64,000 nucleotides of DNA, from contig CAWHIF010000003.1 of NCBI GenBank assembly GCA_963829235.1, positions 744,001 to 808,000 on the forward strand, in the 5' to 3' direction. Made by a program: the position numbers and the translations under genes. The notes under the pieces are model-generated. The model did not search any database and had not been told where the DNA came from. It saw nothing but the letters and a program-made list of their open reading frames with translations. Positions 19,637 through 29,258 of the stretch are shown here, in pieces. The stretch is from Bog-756 sp963829235 (GTDB lineage: Bacteria > Actinomycetota > Acidimicrobiia > Acidimicrobiales > RAAP-2). Each line of letters starts with the position of its first letter. Position 1 is the first letter of the stretch.

Positions 19637-20008
19637 TCAACCAGCTCCCTGCGGACGGGGACGCGTGACAACGGTGGTCCGGGGCCGATCGGAGGGCCCG
19701 GGTCCGCCGGAACTACCGCCGGGTCCGCCGGGTCCGCCGCCGGAACTGCCGCCGGGTTCGCCGCCGGTACCGGGCGACCTGCCGTCCGGGGCCGGGGCAC
19801 CACCGTCGCGCGGAACGGAGCCTGCGTCTCCCGACAGCACGGCCACCCGGAGTTCGGCCTCCTCCGCCTCTCGCAGCTCCTTGGCCAGCTCTTGGCGCAG
19901 CTGCTCAATCGTCCGCTCGTTGCTGTCCACCAGATCCCTCACCACCGCGGCCGGGATCACCTCTGCGACCTCGGCCCGACGGGCCGTGGCTTCCGCCCGC
20001 TTCTTCAC
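19637..20008 (-). CDS. small coiled-coil protein with Gly/Pro-rich tail
   Basis: 123 residues, family not recognised. Residues 1-60 are helical and charged (NERTIEQLRQELAKELREAE), probably a coiled coil; the C-terminal half is low-complexity Gly/Ser/Pro. The start ATG overlaps the stop of the preceding gene by 4 bases, so the two small genes form a coupled pair. Confidence 0.6.
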   Translation of the reverse strand: MKKRAEATARRAEVAEVIPAAVVRDLVDSNERTIEQLRQELAKELREAEEAELRVAVLSGDAGSVPRDGGAPAPDGRSPGTGGEPGGSSGGGPGGPGGSSGGPGPSDRPRTTVVTRPRPQGAG

Positions 20009-20325
20009 CGAACGACGTCGGTGGCGGCTACCGCGGCCGGAAAATCCTGCTCACGCCAGCCGCGTCTGCCGTCATCGACCGTGAACCGGAACGGGTCGGG
20101 CCGGGTGGTGGCCGGGGCACCGTTTCGGCGCTCGGCATCCTCGCCGTCCCCGTGTCGGAGGGACGACAGTCGCTCCTCATCCGAGAGGGCCGACTCCCTC
20201 CGATGCCGCGCCTCGGCGATGGCCGACTGGAGCCTGGACTTCTCCACCGCTGCCGCGCTCAGGTATCTCTCGACCGATGTGCGTGTGTAGGCCTGCGCAG
20301 CCTCGGGATCGGTTGACTGGGTCAT
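20005..20325 (-). CDS. small helical protein, unknown family
   Basis: 106 residues from the ATG at 20325 (MTQSTDPEAAQAYTRTSVER). VEKSRLQSAIAEARHRRESA suggests a coiled coil. Not recognised. It overlaps the next gene by 4 bases, and both carry helical, charged segments, so they may act together. A longer in-frame extension to 20535 runs antisense to pstB and is rejected. Confidence 0.6.
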   Translation of the reverse strand: MTQSTDPEAAQAYTRTSVERYLSAAAVEKSRLQSAIAEARHRRESALSDEERLSSLRHGDGEDAERRNGAPATTRPDPFRFTVDDGRRGWREQDFPAAVAATDVVR

Positions 20326-20470
20326 CGGAGTGAAGTTCGGCGTCGCCGGAGTGCCGATCACCAGTATACCTAGCTGATCACTAGGTCGTAAGGGCCGGAT
20401 TCGGAGCCGCCCGCCCGTCCCGCGCCGACGCGGGCGCTCGGGGCCGCCGGCCCGCCCCACGCCCCAACCG

Positions 20471-21298
<828 letters not shown>

Positions 21299-21335
21299 CT
21301 CTGTCAATTCCTCGGTTGATCGTCGGTCTGAAGCA

Positions 21336-22331
21336 TCACAGCAGGTTGGGCAGGAGGCGGGCGAACTGGTCGGCCACGAACATCCACACCAGCAGCACCG
21401 GGGCGGTGAAGACGATCCATGCCTGGGCGCGGCCCCGGCGCCGCCACGTCCACACCGCGCCGGCGGCCAGGACGGCCAGCAGGAGCACCCAAAGTGACAG
21501 GGCCCACAGGGTTCCGGTGTCGAACCCGAGTGGCCGTTCGGAGCCGGGCACCGTCTTTGTCGCCGGGCGTTGGGCGGGAAGCGGCGGTCCGACCTTGTCG
21601 GCGTCGACCCACACCACCCCGGAGGGGACGAAGGGGGTGCCCGACGCCGTCCCGAGGGTGAGGCGCGACTTCCCGCGGGCCACCGGCCGCACCTTCGTAC
21701 CGGCCGGGCGGATGTCGACCACCTTGAAGACCGATGTCCCCACCTGGGTGATGACCGTGATGCGCGCCCCCTTGCGGAGCTCGTGGATCCGGCCGAAGGG
21801 GCCCCCGTAGGCGGCGGCCCTTCCGAGGATGATGCTGTCCCCGGTCCCGCCCGGGAACACGGTCGAGCGGGAGTGCCCGGGACCATCGGCCAGGACCGTG
21901 CCGGTGGTGCCTTCGAGCACCACCTGGCTGACCCCGATCGACGGGATGGTGATCTGGGCCATCGGTGCCCCGAGCGCCAGCGTCGAGTGGTGCGGACCGC
22001 TCGGGCCCAGCGGCGCGGTGCCGAGGGCCAGCTGGGTTCGGAACTGGTTGTACAGGGAGACCTGTGCCGACCGGTGCTCCAGCCGGCTCACGTAGGCCAG
22101 CTGCACGACCATCCCGATCGACGCCAGGGCCACCACTACCAGCGCGAAGCGCAGGACGGTGGCCCACCGGGCGGCCGTGGCCGCCTCGCCCAGGTGGCCG
22201 GTCTCGTCGAAGACCTGCTGCAGCCTCGGTGCTTCCGCGGGGTCGTACTCGGCCCCGGTCACCCCGGGCTCGGCACCGGGCACGGCGACCAGGAGCATCT
22301 CGCGGTCGAGGGCCGTCTGGGTCAGCGTCAT
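21336..22331 (-). CDS. sortase-fold membrane protein lacking catalytic His and Cys
   Basis: 331 residues with one N-terminal helix (61-82), an extracellular class-E-like sortase domain (about 125-245) and two C-terminal helices (276-297, 304-321). The fold is recognisable from TIPSIGVSQVVLEGTTGTVL, GPGHSRSTVFPGGTGDS and the ILGRAAAYGGPF block. In active class E sortases the equivalent of that block carries a His (AGHR...GAPF); here it is Arg171. The TLxTC motif reads TLGTA, with Ala229 in place of the nucleophile. It is therefore predicted to be catalytically dead and perhaps to bind a partner. ATG overlaps the preceding stop by 4 bases. Confidence 0.8.
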   Translation of the reverse strand: MTLTQTALDREMLLVAVPGAEPGVTGAEYDPAEAPRLQQVFDETGHLGEAATAARWATVLRFALVVVALASIGMVVQLAYVSRLEHRSAQVSLYNQFRTQLALGTAPLGPSGPHHSTLALGAPMAQITIPSIGVSQVVLEGTTGTVLADGPGHSRSTVFPGGTGDSIILGRAAAYGGPFGRIHELRKGARITVITQVGTSVFKVVDIRPAGTKVRPVARGKSRLTLGTASGTPFVPSGVVWVDADKVGPPLPAQRPATKTVPGSERPLGFDTGTLWALSLWVLLLAVLAAGAVWTWRRRGRAQAWIVFTAPVLLVWMFVADQFARLLPNLL

Positions 22332-23375
22332 TGCACCTGCCCCCGCGCCGCCGACGGCGAGCCGGTGCGCCAATTGCGCCGGAGGAGGAACAGGAGCCCC
22401 ACGGCCAGGGCGAGCACCCCGGCACAGGCGGCCGCCGTCAGTGGGACATCGCTGACGGCCGGCGAAGCGACCGTCCCACCGCCGACCGTCCCACTGCCGA
22501 CCGTCCCACTGCTGTTCGCCCCGCTGCCGCCCGGCACGGCACCGCCCGTCGCACTGCCGCCCGGCACGGGTCCGCCCGCCGGTGATGCCCCGCCACCGGA
22601 TGCGCTCGACAGTCCGCCGGCACGGGCGGTGGAACCGGGTCCGGCCGCGGTGCCGGCGGTCGCCCCGGCCCCGGTCGATGAGGCAGCCGACGTCGAGCCG
22701 GTCACGCGCCCGGCCGCGTGACGGATCGGTCCCACCGACGGTGCGGTGGACCCGGCCGGCGAGCCGGGAACCGCGTGCCAGGCGAAGCCATGGGGGTCGC
22801 GGGCGTCGGCGGTGAAGGTGACCTGCGTGTTCCAGTACCGGGCGAGGGCCCCACGGGTCGTGGCGCAGGCGATGCCCGCCTCCCACACCCCGTGGCTGGG
22901 TCCGCCGACGAGCTTCGCCAGCGGCACCGCTCCCCCGTCCGATCCGGCCAGCGGGCCCCACTCGAAGTCGTTGGGGATACCGATGATCTGGCCGGTGCCG
23001 AGCGCGGTGTTGATCGCCCCGTAGTACCTGCCGGAGGTGTCCACCAACCCGTATCCCCTGGAGGGGAAGTCGATGAATTTCGACCGCCGAGAGATCTGAG
23101 CCCTTCGGCTCCAGGTAGCTGTAGACGCGGTAGCCGTGGTGGGCGGTGTCGGCCGGGCAGGAGGCGTTGGCCGGCAGCGCCACCGTGAACATGGCGGTCG
23201 AGCCACCGGCCCCGAGCGCACCGCGGGCCGTGGCACCGGGTGCGGCGATGGTGGCCGTCCCGCGCACCGTCGAGGCCGACGCCGGCACGGCCACGAGGAG
23301 GAGTGACCCGGCAACCACCGGCACGGCCAGTGCCGCACACAGGCCTGCAGCCCGGACCAGGGGCACGCGGCTCAC
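22328..23375 (-). pseudogene. pst-linked surface protein, copy 2 (frameshifted)
   Basis: Paralogue of the protein at 30276-31121. GTG start at 23375 overlaps the preceding stop; a signal peptide follows, then CPADTAHHGYRVYSYLEPKG. At the AAA run (plus-strand TTT, 23078-23080) one extra base shifts the frame. The remainder continues as GYGLVDTSGRYYGAINTALG, EAGIACATTRG, YWNTQVTFTADARDPHGFAW, a Gly/Ser/Thr stalk and a C-terminal helix (LTAAACAGVLALAVGLLFLL) with a basic tail. Removing one A restores a full alignment with copy 1. Either a recent loss or an assembly indel. Family unknown. Confidence 0.75.
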
Positions 23376-26215
23376 GGCGAATCCGGCTCCGGGGTCTCCG
23401 GGTCCGCGTCGAGGTCGGTGTCGCCGGGGCTACCGGCCAGCCGCCGCCGGCGGGTCTGGTTCATCCACAGCGCACCCGCTCCCGCACCGAGCCCGACGAA
23501 CAGGAGGAACGGGAGCGCCCAGCGCAGGAGCCCGACGGCGAACCCTTCGGTCCGGACCGCGCTCAGCGCGCTCGGGCCGATCGCCGCCGGCGTCCGGGCC
23601 GACCGGTGTTTCGAGCCGCGGCCGCCCGACAGTGATCCGAATCCCGTCCCCGACCCGGACCCCGACCCGGACCCCGATCCGTACGACGAGCTCTCGCCGG
23701 TCCCCGACGAATTCGACCCCGGGGATACCGCGCCCGGTCCGCCCTCGCCCGGCCGACGGGAGCTCGATGATTTCTTCGCCGACTTACCCGCCGGCGGAGT
23801 GGCGATGGTCGTGGCCGCGGCCAGCGTCTCCGATTCGAGCGCGGCCGGAAGGGGCACATACCCGGCCGGGAGCTGGCCGGGCTGAACGCCGCTGACCTGA
23901 CCCGGGCCGGCCGCGTAGCGCAGGAACGCGGCGTAGTTCTTCCGGGACGTCTCGTCGAGGGTCTTCGGTGTCGTCGCCGCATAGGTGAGCATGGTCAGCG
24001 GATAGGCGTCGGCCGAGGTCGAGGTGGGATCGGGCTGCAGCACACCCGCCACCTTGCTCGGCACCATGGCCTGCTCGCCGGCCAGCAGGCTGGCCGGGTC
24101 CGGGGCCACGAAGGTCCGGTCCGGGGTGTCCTCCCCGGCCGGGCTCAAGCTGGCCGCCTGGAGACCGTACTGGGCCGCAGCGGCCGAGTCGGTCACCGAC
24201 ATGATCATGTACCTGCCCGTGATCTGGGGCCCGTTGGCCGTCCAGGCCAGGTTGGGTGGCTCGGTCGGGTCGAAGGTCGTCTTGGCCGCGTCGTTGGCTG
24301 CTGCGGTGTCCGCCGCGGTGGTGTTCATGTTCAGGAGGTACGGCGACCAGTCGAGGATGCACAGCGGGCGGGCCGGCACCGGCGGCGGGCCGTACACCGT
24401 CGAGCCGGTGGTCACGCAGTAGGGATCGCTCTTCGGGAAGGTCTCCGGCGTCGTGGAGCCGAAGGGCACGCCCGACGGGTTGACCGACGGGTTGGTGCTG
24501 TAATAGGGGTTCACGTTCATGCCCGAGTCGGCGCCCTGCCCGGGCAGCGCGTCGAGCCATGCCCTGGCCTCGGGGTCGGACAGGACCCACTTCCAGAGGG
24601 CGGCGGTGGCGTCCGAGCTCCCCTCTTCGACCAGCAGTGTCCCCGCGTCGTTCAGATAGACGGTACTGAGCTGGGAGAACTCGGGGTTGTACTGGAGGAA
24701 GGTCGGATCGGTGAACACGCTGAGCGGGTTGTTCTGCACCCATGCGTACTTCGAGGACGTGTCGGCGCCGATGTCCTGCAGCTGGTCGCGGTACGACTCG
24801 GTCAGCAGCCGGGCCACCAGCAGGGGTGTGAGGTAGATATGGGCCACCCGGTCGCCGGCGAGACCGAGCTCTTCGGGCTGCAGGTTTCCGTCCGGCTCGG
24901 TGATCGGGTCCCGTTCGATGTTGAACGCCACCACCACCCCGGACAGGGTGAGCGGCGCGTAGACCACCGGGTTCGACGGTTTGGTCTCCTTCGGGGGGAT
25001 CGGGTTGGAGAACACCGACATGCCCACCGAGCCGTAGGAGGGGTTGGTCAGGTTCACCCGGGCCTGGTCGTCGCTGTTCTGGATATAGCTGAAGGGCGTC
25101 TTGCCGGGCAGGCTGCACAGGGCCGGCTGCCAGGCGGCCACGGCCGGCGCGGCCAGCTCGCCCCCGATGATCTCCTGGGCGCTGGCCTTGATGGAGCAGC
25201 TGGTCCCGACGGGGTTGAATTGCAACGGGATGGCGATCCGGTTGGCCCACGCCTCGGGGGTGAGCGGCGAGGTGACCACACTGCTCACATTGGTCACATT
25301 GGCCGGGTTCTCCGCGGTCGGCGTGCTCCTCGGGACGACCACCAACCAGCACCGCGGCGTGGTCGTGCCGCCTCCCGGCACCGGCTGGATGTCCTGGCCG
25401 CAACCCAATCCGGGCGCCTCCAGGCCGGTGTCGACCTGGAAGAGCTGCTGGCCGGTCCCGTTCGAATAGGTACGGGCGAAATCGACCTCGTTGGACGTGG
25501 AGAAGCTGAAGTACGGATTGAGCCAGAAGGGCAACGGCGCGAATGGATTGATGTTGTAGCCGTAGTCGGCCTGCTGGCCGACGACGGACCCGTTCACCGC
25601 GGTGAACGGCTCGATCACGTAGTTGTCGGTCTTGTCCAGGTAGAGACCCCGGGTCTGCTCCAACTGGGGGTAGGAGTCCCAGCCGTTCTGGCTGAGGACA
25701 CGGGAGTACTCGAAGCCGGTGTCCTTGATCGGGTAGGCCGAGAAGGGGTTGCTGCTCTCACCTCCGAACTCGCACTGCGAGGGCAGGGGACCGGCGCCGG
25801 CGCCGGCCGGATTCGAGGTCTGCGGGTCGCCCCAGCACTGGAAGACCTGGAGGTAGTCCCCGTTGAACGTCGAGTCGAAGGCTCCCGTCGCCGGATCGCT
25901 GAAGGTCGGCGATCCACCGGTCCAGCTCACCGAGATGGCCTGGTTGGTGAGGTTGGCGGTCTGGTTGACGGTCACCTTGAGGTTGCTGAACTGGCCGCGA
26001 CCGGACACCGTGACCGCAGAAGGAGTGGCGGCGAGGCCGGCCACGATGCCCTGGCACCCGGCCGCCGGGTCGGTCTCCGAGCATCCGTTGCCGATGGCCT
26101 GCGGGGTCGACGCACTTCCCTGGGTGGCCGGGACGACCACCGCCAGCGCGGCCATGACCATGACGGCCAGGGTGACCGGGCCGATCCGCCTGCCTCTCCG
26201 GGTCCCGGCCGTCAT
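23372..26215 (-). CDS. large membrane-anchored PstS-like binding protein
   Basis: 947 residues. A signal peptide (about 1-37) is followed by a Cys-containing N-terminal region (NGCSETDPAAGCQG). A long periplasmic-binding-protein-like body ends in the PstS-type close YPLTMLTYAATTPKTLD and GPGQVSGVQPGQLPAGYVPLP. The C-terminus has a Ser/Gly stalk with a (Gly-Ser)n run, one membrane helix (about VGLLRWALPFLLFVGLGAGAG) and a basic tail. It is far longer than PstS (about 350 residues) and has insertions of unknown role. Phosphate binding is inferred from context. ATG overlaps the preceding stop by 4 bases. Confidence 0.75.
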   Translation of the reverse strand: MTAGTRRGRRIGPVTLAVMVMAALAVVVPATQGSASTPQAIGNGCSETDPAAGCQGIVAGLAATPSAVTVSGRGQFSNLKVTVNQTANLTNQAISVSWTGGSPTFSDPATGAFDSTFNGDYLQVFQCWGDPQTSNPAGAGAGPLPSQCEFGGESSNPFSAYPIKDTGFEYSRVLSQNGWDSYPQLEQTRGLYLDKTDNYVIEPFTAVNGSVVGQQADYGYNINPFAPLPFWLNPYFSFSTSNEVDFARTYSNGTGQQLFQVDTGLEAPGLGCGQDIQPVPGGGTTTPRCWLVVVPRSTPTAENPANVTNVSSVVTSPLTPEAWANRIAIPLQFNPVGTSCSIKASAQEIIGGELAAPAVAAWQPALCSLPGKTPFSYIQNSDDQARVNLTNPSYGSVGMSVFSNPIPPKETKPSNPVVYAPLTLSGVVVAFNIERDPITEPDGNLQPEELGLAGDRVAHIYLTPLLVARLLTESYRDQLQDIGADTSSKYAWVQNNPLSVFTDPTFLQYNPEFSQLSTVYLNDAGTLLVEEGSSDATAALWKWVLSDPEARAWLDALPGQGADSGMNVNPYYSTNPSVNPSGVPFGSTTPETFPKSDPYCVTTGSTVYGPPPVPARPLCILDWSPYLLNMNTTAADTAAANDAAKTTFDPTEPPNLAWTANGPQITGRYMIMSVTDSAAAAQYGLQAASLSPAGEDTPDRTFVAPDPASLLAGEQAMVPSKVAGVLQPDPTSTSADAYPLTMLTYAATTPKTLDETSRKNYAAFLRYAAGPGQVSGVQPGQLPAGYVPLPAALESETLAAATTIATPPAGKSAKKSSSSRRPGEGGPGAVSPGSNSSGTGESSSYGSGSGSGSGSGTGFGSLSGGRGSKHRSARTPAAIGPSALSAVRTEGFAVGLLRWALPFLLFVGLGAGAGALWMNQTRRRRLAGSPGDTDLDADPETPEPDSP

Positions 26216-28008
26216 CGTCTCCGCCTGTCCAGCCGGCGGGACAAGAGGCCCCCGGGCACGAGTATCAGGGCCACCAGGGCCAGGGCGATGAGCAGGATCA
26301 GGGTCTGTTCCACCGACCACCCTTTGGTGACGGCGAGGGTCTGTGTGTTGGGGGTGGGATCCGTCCCGGCCGCCGACGCGCTCACTGCGGCGTCGGCACA
26401 GGCGGCGACGTCGTGTGGATGCTTGGCCACACACGTCTCGACCGCGGCCAGTGCGGCCGAGGATCCTCCGCCCGTCGACCTCGAGGCGCCCTTCCCGCCC
26501 GGTCCGGTGCTGCCCGTCGCCCCCGGGCTCGAACTGCCGCCGCCCGAACCCGGTGCCGATCCCGAGGTGCCGGTGGACCCGGGTTCGCCCGGTCCGGTGT
26601 TGGCGACCGCCGCGCTGTGCGGGTTGCCGGAGACCTGGGTGACGGTACTGGCCGCCCCCCCGGTCCCGTTGACGCACTGGGTCGGACCCTGCTTGTCACA
26701 GGCCGGAGGCTGGGGTGCCGTCTCGGCCAGCAGATTGGCCCCGCTCGGGGTGAAGGTGGGGTTGTTGCAACCCTGGATGTTGATGTTCTGGGTCACCGCA
26801 CCGGGGATCTTGGTGATCTGGTCGAAGCTGGCCTCGACCAGGTTGATGGGCATGGGCGAGTAGCCCAGGGCGGCCGACTGCTGCTGGCCCTGGCACATGG
26901 CGTAGTAGGAGAAGGCGGCCAGGGTGGTGCCCTCGGCCGCGTTGAACTGGCCCTGGATCTTGGTGGGCAGGATGAGGTAGCTGTACGACGAGAGCGGGTA
27001 GGTGCGGGGGTCGGGGTCGGTGTAGACGCCGGACAGGTTCTCGGTCAGGTAGTAGGCCGGGTTGTGGTTGGTCGTGTCGACCTCGGCGGCCAGCAGGGAG
27101 ACGGCCACGTTCTGGGCCGTCGGCTCGGTGTAGTACCCGGCCGAGTTGAGCAGCTGGACCACCGGGAAGTGGTCGTTGAGGGCATAGGAGTACTCGACGT
27201 AGCCGATCGAGCCGTCGGCATAGCTCTGGGAGACGTAGCCGGCCACGCCGAGGTCCCCGGACTGGGCCTCCCCCCCGGGAGGCGTCGGGAAGAACGAGGT
27301 GGGCCCGCAGGCCGGGGCCCGGCCGGACGCCGAACAGAAGGAATGCCACAACGAGGGATACTGGCTGATCATCCACTCCGAGAGCTCGTAGCTCGATCCC
27401 GCCCCGTCGGACCGGACCACCGGGACGATGCTCTGGTCGGGCAGCTTGAGGCCGGGGTTGTCGGCGGCCAGCGCCGGGTTGTCCCAGTTGTTGATGGCCC
27501 CGGTGAAGATCTTGGTGATGTTCTCCCCCGACAGCCGCAGGTTGGTGACCTGCTGGCCGTTGATCTTGAGGTTGTACATGAACACCGTCCCCCCGGCGGT
27601 GATGGGCATGTAGGCGTAGCTGCCCGGCTGGGGGTCCTCCGGCGCCGAGCCGTCGGTGGGGTCGGTCTGGAAAGGGATGTCCGTGGCGGCGAAGTCGGTG
27701 AGCCCCTTGATGTAGTCCTGACGACCGGTCGTCGACCCGTTGGCCGTGTAGTTGACCCGCATCCCGTCCGGCTGCACGTCGGCGATCCACTGGTTGATGG
27801 CGTTGGCCGACCACGACGAGCCTTCCCCCGAGACGGGGACGTAGGCCGTCGCACCGGCCGGTGCACCCGCCACCACCAGCGTGCTGATGACCGCGACCAT
27901 GGCCGCCACCAGGGCCGCTGTCACCCGGGTCGCCGCTGTCATCCGGGTCGCCGCCGTCATCCCGGCCTGGGTCGCGTGGCCACGCCCACGCTGTGGACGG
28001 CGCGACAT
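26212..28008 (-). CDS. pstS: membrane-anchored phosphate-binding protein, PstS-type
   Basis: 598 residues. Signal peptide to about residue 54; a repeated MTAATR lies just before it, from a short DNA duplication. PstS hallmarks are SGEGSSWSANAINQW, NYTANGSTTGRQDYIKG, FAATDIPF and VRSDGAGSSYELSEWM, which hold the expected phosphate-contacting Ser, Asp and Arg positions. After the binding domain come a Gly/Ser/Pro stalk (about 445-525), a helix (TLILLIALALVALILVPGG) and the tail RRLDRRRR. This protein is thus tethered by a transmembrane helix instead of a lipid. ATG overlaps the pstA stop by one base. Confidence 0.88.
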   Translation of the reverse strand: MSRRPQRGRGHATQAGMTAATRMTAATRVTAALVAAMVAVISTLVVAGAPAGATAYVPVSGEGSSWSANAINQWIADVQPDGMRVNYTANGSTTGRQDYIKGLTDFAATDIPFQTDPTDGSAPEDPQPGSYAYMPITAGGTVFMYNLKINGQQVTNLRLSGENITKIFTGAINNWDNPALAADNPGLKLPDQSIVPVVRSDGAGSSYELSEWMISQYPSLWHSFCSASGRAPACGPTSFFPTPPGGEAQSGDLGVAGYVSQSYADGSIGYVEYSYALNDHFPVVQLLNSAGYYTEPTAQNVAVSLLAAEVDTTNHNPAYYLTENLSGVYTDPDPRTYPLSSYSYLILPTKIQGQFNAAEGTTLAAFSYYAMCQGQQQSAALGYSPMPINLVEASFDQITKIPGAVTQNINIQGCNNPTFTPSGANLLAETAPQPPACDKQGPTQCVNGTGGAASTVTQVSGNPHSAAVANTGPGEPGSTGTSGSAPGSGGGSSSPGATGSTGPGGKGASRSTGGGSSAALAAVETCVAKHPHDVAACADAAVSASAAGTDPTPNTQTLAVTKGWSVEQTLILLIALALVALILVPGGLLSRRLDRRRR

Positions 28009-29258
28009 CAGCTGTCCTCCACGATCTTGAACCCGGGCCTGGCCGCCGAGCTCCGGGTCAGCTGGCGCTGGTGTCTCTCGCTGAACCTGGCTACGTCCCG
28101 GGCCGAGGCCGCCGCCACCCGGCGCTGTCCCCGCGCCGTCAGATGGCCGGGGCCCCAACCGCCGATCCTGCGGGCCACGGCGAAGAGGACGATGACCACC
28201 AGCAGGAGGAACGAGGCGCAGCCGAAGGCCCGGGAGGTATAGGCGGGAATACCGGACCGGACCAGCTCCAGTGTCAACAGGGGGAGGGACACCATCGGAC
28301 CCTTCAGCGGGTTGGCGTTGAGGTACGTCGTGTACCCGGCGGTGAGGAGCACCGGTGAGGCCTCGCCGATGGCCCTTGCGATGCCCAGGATGACCGCGGT
28401 GGCCAGCCCCGAGCGGGCGGTGGGCAGCACCACCTGCATCTCGCCCCGCCACCCCGGGGCCCCGAGGGCGGCGGCGGCCTCCCGGAGGTTGTTGGGGACC
28501 AGCCGGAGGGCGAGGTCGGCGGCCCGGACGATGTAGGGGAGCATCATGACGCTGAGGGCGAGGGCGGCGGCCAGTCCCGACCGCTGGAAGCCGAAGGCCA
28601 GGATCCACGAGGCGTAGATGAACAGGCCGGCCAGGATGCTGGGCAGCGCGGTCATGGCCTCGACCACGGTCCGGAAGAACCGGGAAGAGCGGCTGCGGGT
28701 CATGTCCAGGTAGACCGCGGCCACCAGGCCGATGGGCACGGTGAGGACGACGGCGATGCCGACCATCCAGACGGTGCCGACCAGGGCGTGGCCCATCCCC
28801 CCGACCTTCAACGAGGCCAGGGGGCCGGCCTTGGACATGTCCTGGGTGTAGAAGTTGAGATGGCGGAGGGCGGCCCAGCCGCGGGCCAGGGTGAAGACGA
28901 CCACCACGCCCAGCGCCCCGAGGGCCAGCACCGCGCAGGAGGCCATCAGCACGGTCATGACCGCGTCGCGGACCACCGGGGCGTCGTCGGCCAGCGAGAC
29001 CAGGACGCCGTAGATGACCACGAAGGCCACATAGGCCACGACGACGAAGCCCAGCGGGCCCGACAGGGCGGTCAGCCGCTGCAGCAGGAGCGAGGCGCAC
29101 ACCCCGGCGGCCGCGGCCCCGGCCAGATTGAAGACGGTGCCCCGTTTGAGGCCGCCGAGCTTGCGGCGGCGCTGGGGCGGGGGGCCCGGGTCGAGGGGCG
29201 GGCCGGCTGGCGCCTCGGCGGTGTCCGGATAGTCGAGGACGGTCATCTCAGCCGTCAC
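28008..29258 (-). CDS. pstA: phosphate ABC transporter permease PstA
   Basis: 416 residues with an N-terminal cytoplasmic Pro-rich stretch and about eight membrane helices, two more than the minimal PstA core. The permease loop EAAAALGAPGWRGEMQVVLPTA and ARAIGEASPVLLTAGY mark PstA. The start is ambiguous: the GTG at 29258 overlaps pstC by 11 bases, while an ATG at 29246 would follow the pstC stop by one base. A positively charged C-terminal tail (about 50 residues) is longer than usual. Operates with PstC, PstB and the anchored binding proteins. Confidence 0.93.
   Translation of the reverse strand: MTAEMTVLDYPDTAEAPAGPPLDPGPPPQRRRKLGGLKRGTVFNLAGAAAAGVCASLLLQRLTALSGPLGFVVVAYVAFVVIYGVLVSLADDAPVVRDAVMTVLMASCAVLALGALGVVVVFTLARGWAALRHLNFYTQDMSKAGPLASLKVGGMGHALVGTVWMVGIAVVLTVPIGLVAAVYLDMTRSRSSRFFRTVVEAMTALPSILAGLFIYASWILAFGFQRSGLAAALALSVMMLPYIVRAADLALRLVPNNLREAAAALGAPGWRGEMQVVLPTARSGLATAVILGIARAIGEASPVLLTAGYTTYLNANPLKGPMVSLPLLTLELVRSGIPAYTSRAFGCASFLLLVVIVLFAVARRIGGWGPGHLTARGQRRVAAASARDVARFSERHQRQLTRSSAARPGFKIVEDS

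Noticed and set aside
26212..26360. LAVTKG near the PstS C-terminus as a class E sorting signal (LAxTG)
   Set aside because: The motif has an extra Lys before Gly and the only sortase-fold protein nearby lacks catalytic residues, so sortase anchoring is not supported.
24839..26863. 674-codon frame antisense to the PstS-like genes
   Set aside because: Spans the junction of two real genes on the other strand and has shadow composition.
27900..28008. MTAATRMTAATR duplication at the PstS start suggesting an alternative start
   Set aside because: The upstream ATG overlaps the pstA stop by one base as in the rest of the operon, so the longer start is kept; the duplication is noted only as a short DNA repeat.
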